This document shows, in pieces, positions 59,746-64,000 of a stretch of 64,000 bases of DNA (its first letter is position 1; each line of letters opens with the position of its first letter). The stretch comes from Tyto alba (taxonomy: Eukaryota; Chordata; Aves; Strigiformes; Tytonidae): contig NW_024881296.1 in the NCBI RefSeq assembly GCF_018691265.1, forward strand, positions 15,469,427 through 15,533,426, in the 5' to 3' direction. Under the pieces are notes generated by a model, which did not search any database, was not told the origin of the DNA, and saw only the letters and a list, made by a program, of their open reading frames with translations. Made by a program: the position numbers and the translations under genes.

Positions 59746-62700
59746 CCATTGTCTGCCATAGATGTGTCTTTGGTCATCTATCAAGGACTCTCTTCATTAG
59801 CCAGATTGATTTTCCATATTGTTTGGCAGAAAACCAAGGTAGAAATCTGCCCAATCTGTGTGGACAAATATTTGAACTTAGATAATGATAAGCAAAATCC
59901 CTGCAGGAATAGAATTGGAAAGTAAAGGCTTTCCTGCATTGGATTGTACGATGTCAGCCTTTCTGTTTAATATTAATCTATTTTTTTCCCTTATTGAAAT
60001 CTGTGGTTTCCTGTATTATTGGTATGGCTATTGGGGTCTATGGCATAGCATGTCTGGCCTGTGAGAAGACAGACTTCTCCTGTGTCAAGTCTCCTGAACA
60101 GAAACTCTCAAGGAATTGGTTCTGTTCCCAGATGTGGTGCAGATATGTCACACATGTAATAATGCACAAAGTCTTAATCAGTCTGTGTTTGCCTGCCTGT
60201 GAAATGGACACAATATTACTTAACAAGAACTCTTTGGAAGTAAATGACAACCTTATAGTATACTAGTAAGAAGAGAGAGATTACAAGCCCTGAGTGCTAA
60301 TATAGCAGTTCTTATAAAAATATTTTCTTAGCTTTGTAACTATCCTTAACTGTTGCACAAGTTTTCCTTGATCAGCCTCTATCTTTTTTAGATTATTTCA
60401 TTCTTCATTTATTTAAAAGCATTTCTTTATGCTCATCACTGTTAATTAAATAGCAACTATCTGTAGCCAAGAATCAATTTATCCAGCAACAATTTATCCT
60501 TACTAAAGCAGAAAAAACAAATAGGAGTGGAAGTTGTATTTTTAAGCACTAGATGATTTAGTTTCAGAGGTCTTGATCAAATTAAATGGAGGATCAAATT
60601 AAATGCCAACTGGTGACTGAATTACATGGAAGACACTGTACTTACAACAACTAGTTTTCCCCATGCAAATGCTTATGAGGTGAAAATGGGTAGTTATTCA
60701 CAGCTGCTACAGCTGTGTCCCATATTTTTGACTCTTTCATCTGTGTCTCAGTCACTTGAGAGGAAATATGTTTTTTCCAGGAGACACATTCAAACTGCAT
60801 GTTCCCCTGTGTAGTTTTTTTTATTAAATACTGCAAGAATCTCTTGTTCAGAGTCTTAATATATGTGTTTTTAAAGCAATGCCATTTTTTCATCAAATAG
60901 CTCAACATTCTTCATTCAGAATCGTAATTGATTTAAGTACTGTATGGAGTTCTGTACCTTTGTTAAGAGAAGGAATAAGCAGGATAAAATTAAGTGTGGT
61001 CTCATAATGTGAGTTATTAAAACCAAAGTTGCAAATGGGGAATAAAATGTTTTATTGAGTAATACATTAATGTTAACACTGTTGTTTTTCTGTTCTAGTT
61101 GCACATGAGGCACTTCAGGCCAAATGCCATCTTTAGTGCACCTTCACTTCATTTATGCAGTTACATGGGATCAGGCATAGCTAGTAATTAACAGTTGGTA
61201 GGATGAAGTCTAATCAATAAGTCCTGACAACCATTTTGCACCAATCACTATAAACAACTATATGCTCTATAAACTGCTACTGAAGAAAATGGTCACTACT
61301 CTAAATCCTCTCCTTTTTGGGGGCTGCAAGCAGTACTTCTCTGTGAGTCTAGTGGCAGATTTGTAGCTCCAAAGGTGTGAGGAGTGTGAAAGCTTCCTTC
61401 TAGTCTCCCATGCCTTCTCATTTGTCTATGCAAGCAGCAAGTCTTTCTATTAATCCTGTGAATCAGCTGGGTCAGTGTTTTAAATCTCCAAAGATATCTT
61501 TTGTGCTTTTACTTGCTGATTACTCAGGGAAGAGTATCTTGCTTGTAAAATGGCTGGGATGGGAATTCCATTACAGTGCCGGTGTGCCCCTTGTTTTTAT
61601 CTATCTCTTAGAGTCAAAGGTAACACAATTATCAAGGGGAGAGCATACCATTTCTACAAAGAAACTTTGAGTAACTCAGCCTTGGTCTGAGGGCTTAAGC
61701 ATAACATATGCTAGAGTGAGATTGACCCAGAATTTTACCTACAAGATGTGTCCATTGGCCAGTGGACTTTCTCTGGTAATCCTGTGGGATCTGAGATTTG
61801 GGTCTAGCATGGTCAGAGTCCACACAATAGAGTTCATCTGGTGATCATAAGGTTTTCTTCCCCTTCACTCACTGTCTTGGCTGTCCTGGTGTGTGTACAG
61901 TGCTATTAGAACAGGCCGCCACCAGCATGCATGAGGTGGTCTGATCAAGGAGATTTCAGATAGGAGACACCGTTTCCTTCTGACATAATGTGTGTGCTAT
62001 TTGGACCCTACATGTGGTGTTTAACAAGAGCTCAGGTGAGAAGGACTATTAGGGTAAATAGAGAGCAAGGCTGAATCACTGTGGATTTGCAGCTGATGAT
62101 GTATTGATTTAAGGAAAAGAATGTTGAATTTATTGTAAGAGATGACAGCATAAAAGCAGGATGGAAGATGAATGTTAGCAAAACTAATGGGATGTGTAAT
62201 GGCTTAGGAAAGAAAACGGTGAGAAGAGAGAGGTGATAATCTTCCAGGTACAGTGTAACTTGGTTATGTTCTCCCTCAGCTTACTGTGATAGTTAATCAT
62301 AGTTTGGGATGTTCTTGGGCTATTTGTGATGGATATTATAGTAATTGGTCATGAAAATTGTAAAATACTAATGGGCTAACAGGAAAAAAAGAAAAATTAT
62401 GGTGTCTGCTATTGTTACATCCTTATGGATTTTTGATTCTAGTCTTCGTCCCAGCTATTAAGAGGATATGTACTGTAGCCACTAGTCTTATTTAATGTAG
62501 AAGTTTCCCTTTACTCGGTTGTTCTAATGCAATGCTTAATTCTATAATACAAGTTACAACATGTAGTACTGATAACTACATTGTGTTGCAGAGGTTTACT
62601 TTCTCAAGAGATAAGAACAAGGGGATAACACTGTTCACCTGTAGTCAGATGCTGTTTTGTAGCAGCTTTCAGCTGCCTGTGTAGTACAGCTATGGAAAAG

Positions 62701-64000
62701 TTTCAGTCCTTTTCCTAGGAAGAGAGATGAAATGCTTATGCGGTTTCACCTCACTCACCAAAATTATCTGACTGCAACTGTGAAAGGACAGTCAAATTTC
62801 ACTCCCGTGATGTGTCACTCTCTTGCTGACTAAATGAACATGGTCACTCCCTAAAGGAGCCTGGGATAGCCAGAGGGTTAAATCCTAGCAAAGGCATTTT
62901 TTTCCTCCTAATTTCTTAGATTTTTGGCATTGCTTCTGAAATGTTGGCAATAGATAGCCTATGGTTTTTCAAATTGCCCACTCTCAGCAGACATCCTGAT
63001 TTAAGATGGCCAGCTGTTCATCATTACTCAGGGCCCTCATTAAAGCCCAGATCTGCTGAACTCATCATTACACTCAAGTTATGGAGTGCAATGTAAATCA
63101 GAGTTAAAGCAAATGCTTAATATTTTGTTAAAGGTCTTAGATTTTAATCTTTTTTTTACAGCTTAAATAATGTTTCATAATGTGTTAAGACTTATGCGAA
63201 GTAAGCAATGATTTATTATGATTTTACTGAAGATTAACATCACACTGACTCTTAGTTTATAGTCATAGTTGTTTTAACATAGTTATTCAATTATAGTGAC
63301 TTGAGAGATACTGGCAAAATGACTGTATATTATACTGTTTATAGTATTACTGATTATAGATTTTTATAGTAAGAAATTAGTAAAATCTTAACATATTGAA
63401 TAATGTTATATTAGTATATACATTATAGAAGTGCTATTGTTATGTCTGTAATGCTAGTGGTAAAGTTAAGGTTGTGAGTATTTGTCGTGTGGTCACCAAA
63501 AGAACAAACCATCTTGCTGAGATTGCAGCAGTGGGACAAAGCAGTCAGCAATATCTTAGTGCTCTGGGGAGATGAGGGTATTTGGTTACTGCTGGACTGC
63601 ACAAAGAACAGTGGGTATGAAATAGTTTCACTTCAATGTTTTACAGAAGTGATATCAGGATGGTACAAATATAAAAGGATGCTGTTAGAATAAACTTGGC
63701 TTGGACTTTGTGAAGTATTACCAAAAACTTGTATTAGAAAACTGTATTTGATTGGTATTTTACATTAAATCAAATAACCAGCAAACTTTACTTTATGTGT
63801 TCCCAACCCGAGCACTACAAGTATAACACTTGTGTTAATGTCCCTGAATGGTGTCAAAGACTCAGTCTGACTTTTTTTTGTGTGTGTGTTCATGTCAATA
63901 GGAAAAGGAATAGCAATAAGAGCAGTCTAACATTCTGGCTTTTTCATTTCTTTGCTAATTAAACTAATTGTTCAGTTATCTTGATTATTTCCTAAACACA
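59746..64000. other. Unique noncoding DNA
   Basis: No gene or transposon recognised. Very A+T-rich at 63150-63470, where TTATAGT recurs. A 68-codon frame at 63487-63693 (+) is unassigned. Confidence 0.45.
63257..63370. repeat. Cluster of TTATAGT words
   Basis: Exact TTATAGT at 63257, 63291, 63339 and 63364, plus TTATAGA at 63354 and about 63423. Spacing is irregular (34, 48 and 25 bases), so this is not a simple tandem array. It may be an A+T-rich decayed repeat. Confidence 0.5.

Overview
The window reads as nuclear DNA of a bird. The evidence is repeat content: at least six CR1-type LINE pieces, several with the CR1 tail built from an 8-base ATTCTGTG/ATTCTATG motif, and two LTR pieces of the avian TGTC(A/G)TGGTTTA...ACGACA type. 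The sequence is A+T-rich, has long unique stretches and T/A-rich low-complexity tracts, and lacks any dense gene array. It looks like intronic or intergenic sequence. The species cannot be named from this alone.

Layout. 1-7.7 kb: unique DNA with a G+C-rich, internally repetitive block (about 1.9-2.9 kb) and one good candidate coding exon (6406-6575, +). 7.7-9.7 kb: CR1 copy A (minus, reverse transcriptase to 3' tail). 10.3-10.8 kb: an antisense ERV LTR fragment followed by a CCT repeat. 16.3-18.3 kb: CR1 copy B (minus), which has the endonuclease and most of the RT but no 3' end. 19.3-20.2 kb: CR1 copy C (plus). 23.3-23.7 kb: a second type of ERV LTR (minus). 24.6 kb: a second candidate exon (+). 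32.3-32.6 kb: a 19-base perfect inverted repeat around about 200 bases. 36.4-36.7 kb: a third candidate exon, on the minus strand. 38.1-38.5 kb: CR1 copy D. 42.6 kb: a noncoding exon candidate. 48.8-49.9 kb: a complete solo LTR with a perfect 5-base target duplication. 52.4-54.0 kb: an old CR1 (copy E, minus). 58.0-59.7 kb: CR1 copy F (plus), nearly identical in parts to A and B. The rest is unique sequence in which I recognise nothing.

How it works together. There is no operon-like or pathway-level gene set. Recognisable protein-coding content is dead CR1 ORF2 (APE endonuclease plus RT). The host exons rest on open frames and splice-site quality only, and I could not assign them to any gene family. 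The two plus-strand candidates can be joined in phase if the second uses a weaker internal acceptor, so they could belong to one gene. The minus-strand candidates would have to come from another.

I found no convincing new biological system. The most informative observations are: a premature stop shared by three CR1 copies; a CR1 copy truncated at its 3' rather than 5' end; a microhomology deletion inside copy F; the cleanly bounded solo LTR; the unassigned exons; and a few palindromic or hairpin elements that may be conserved noncoding elements or very old transposons.
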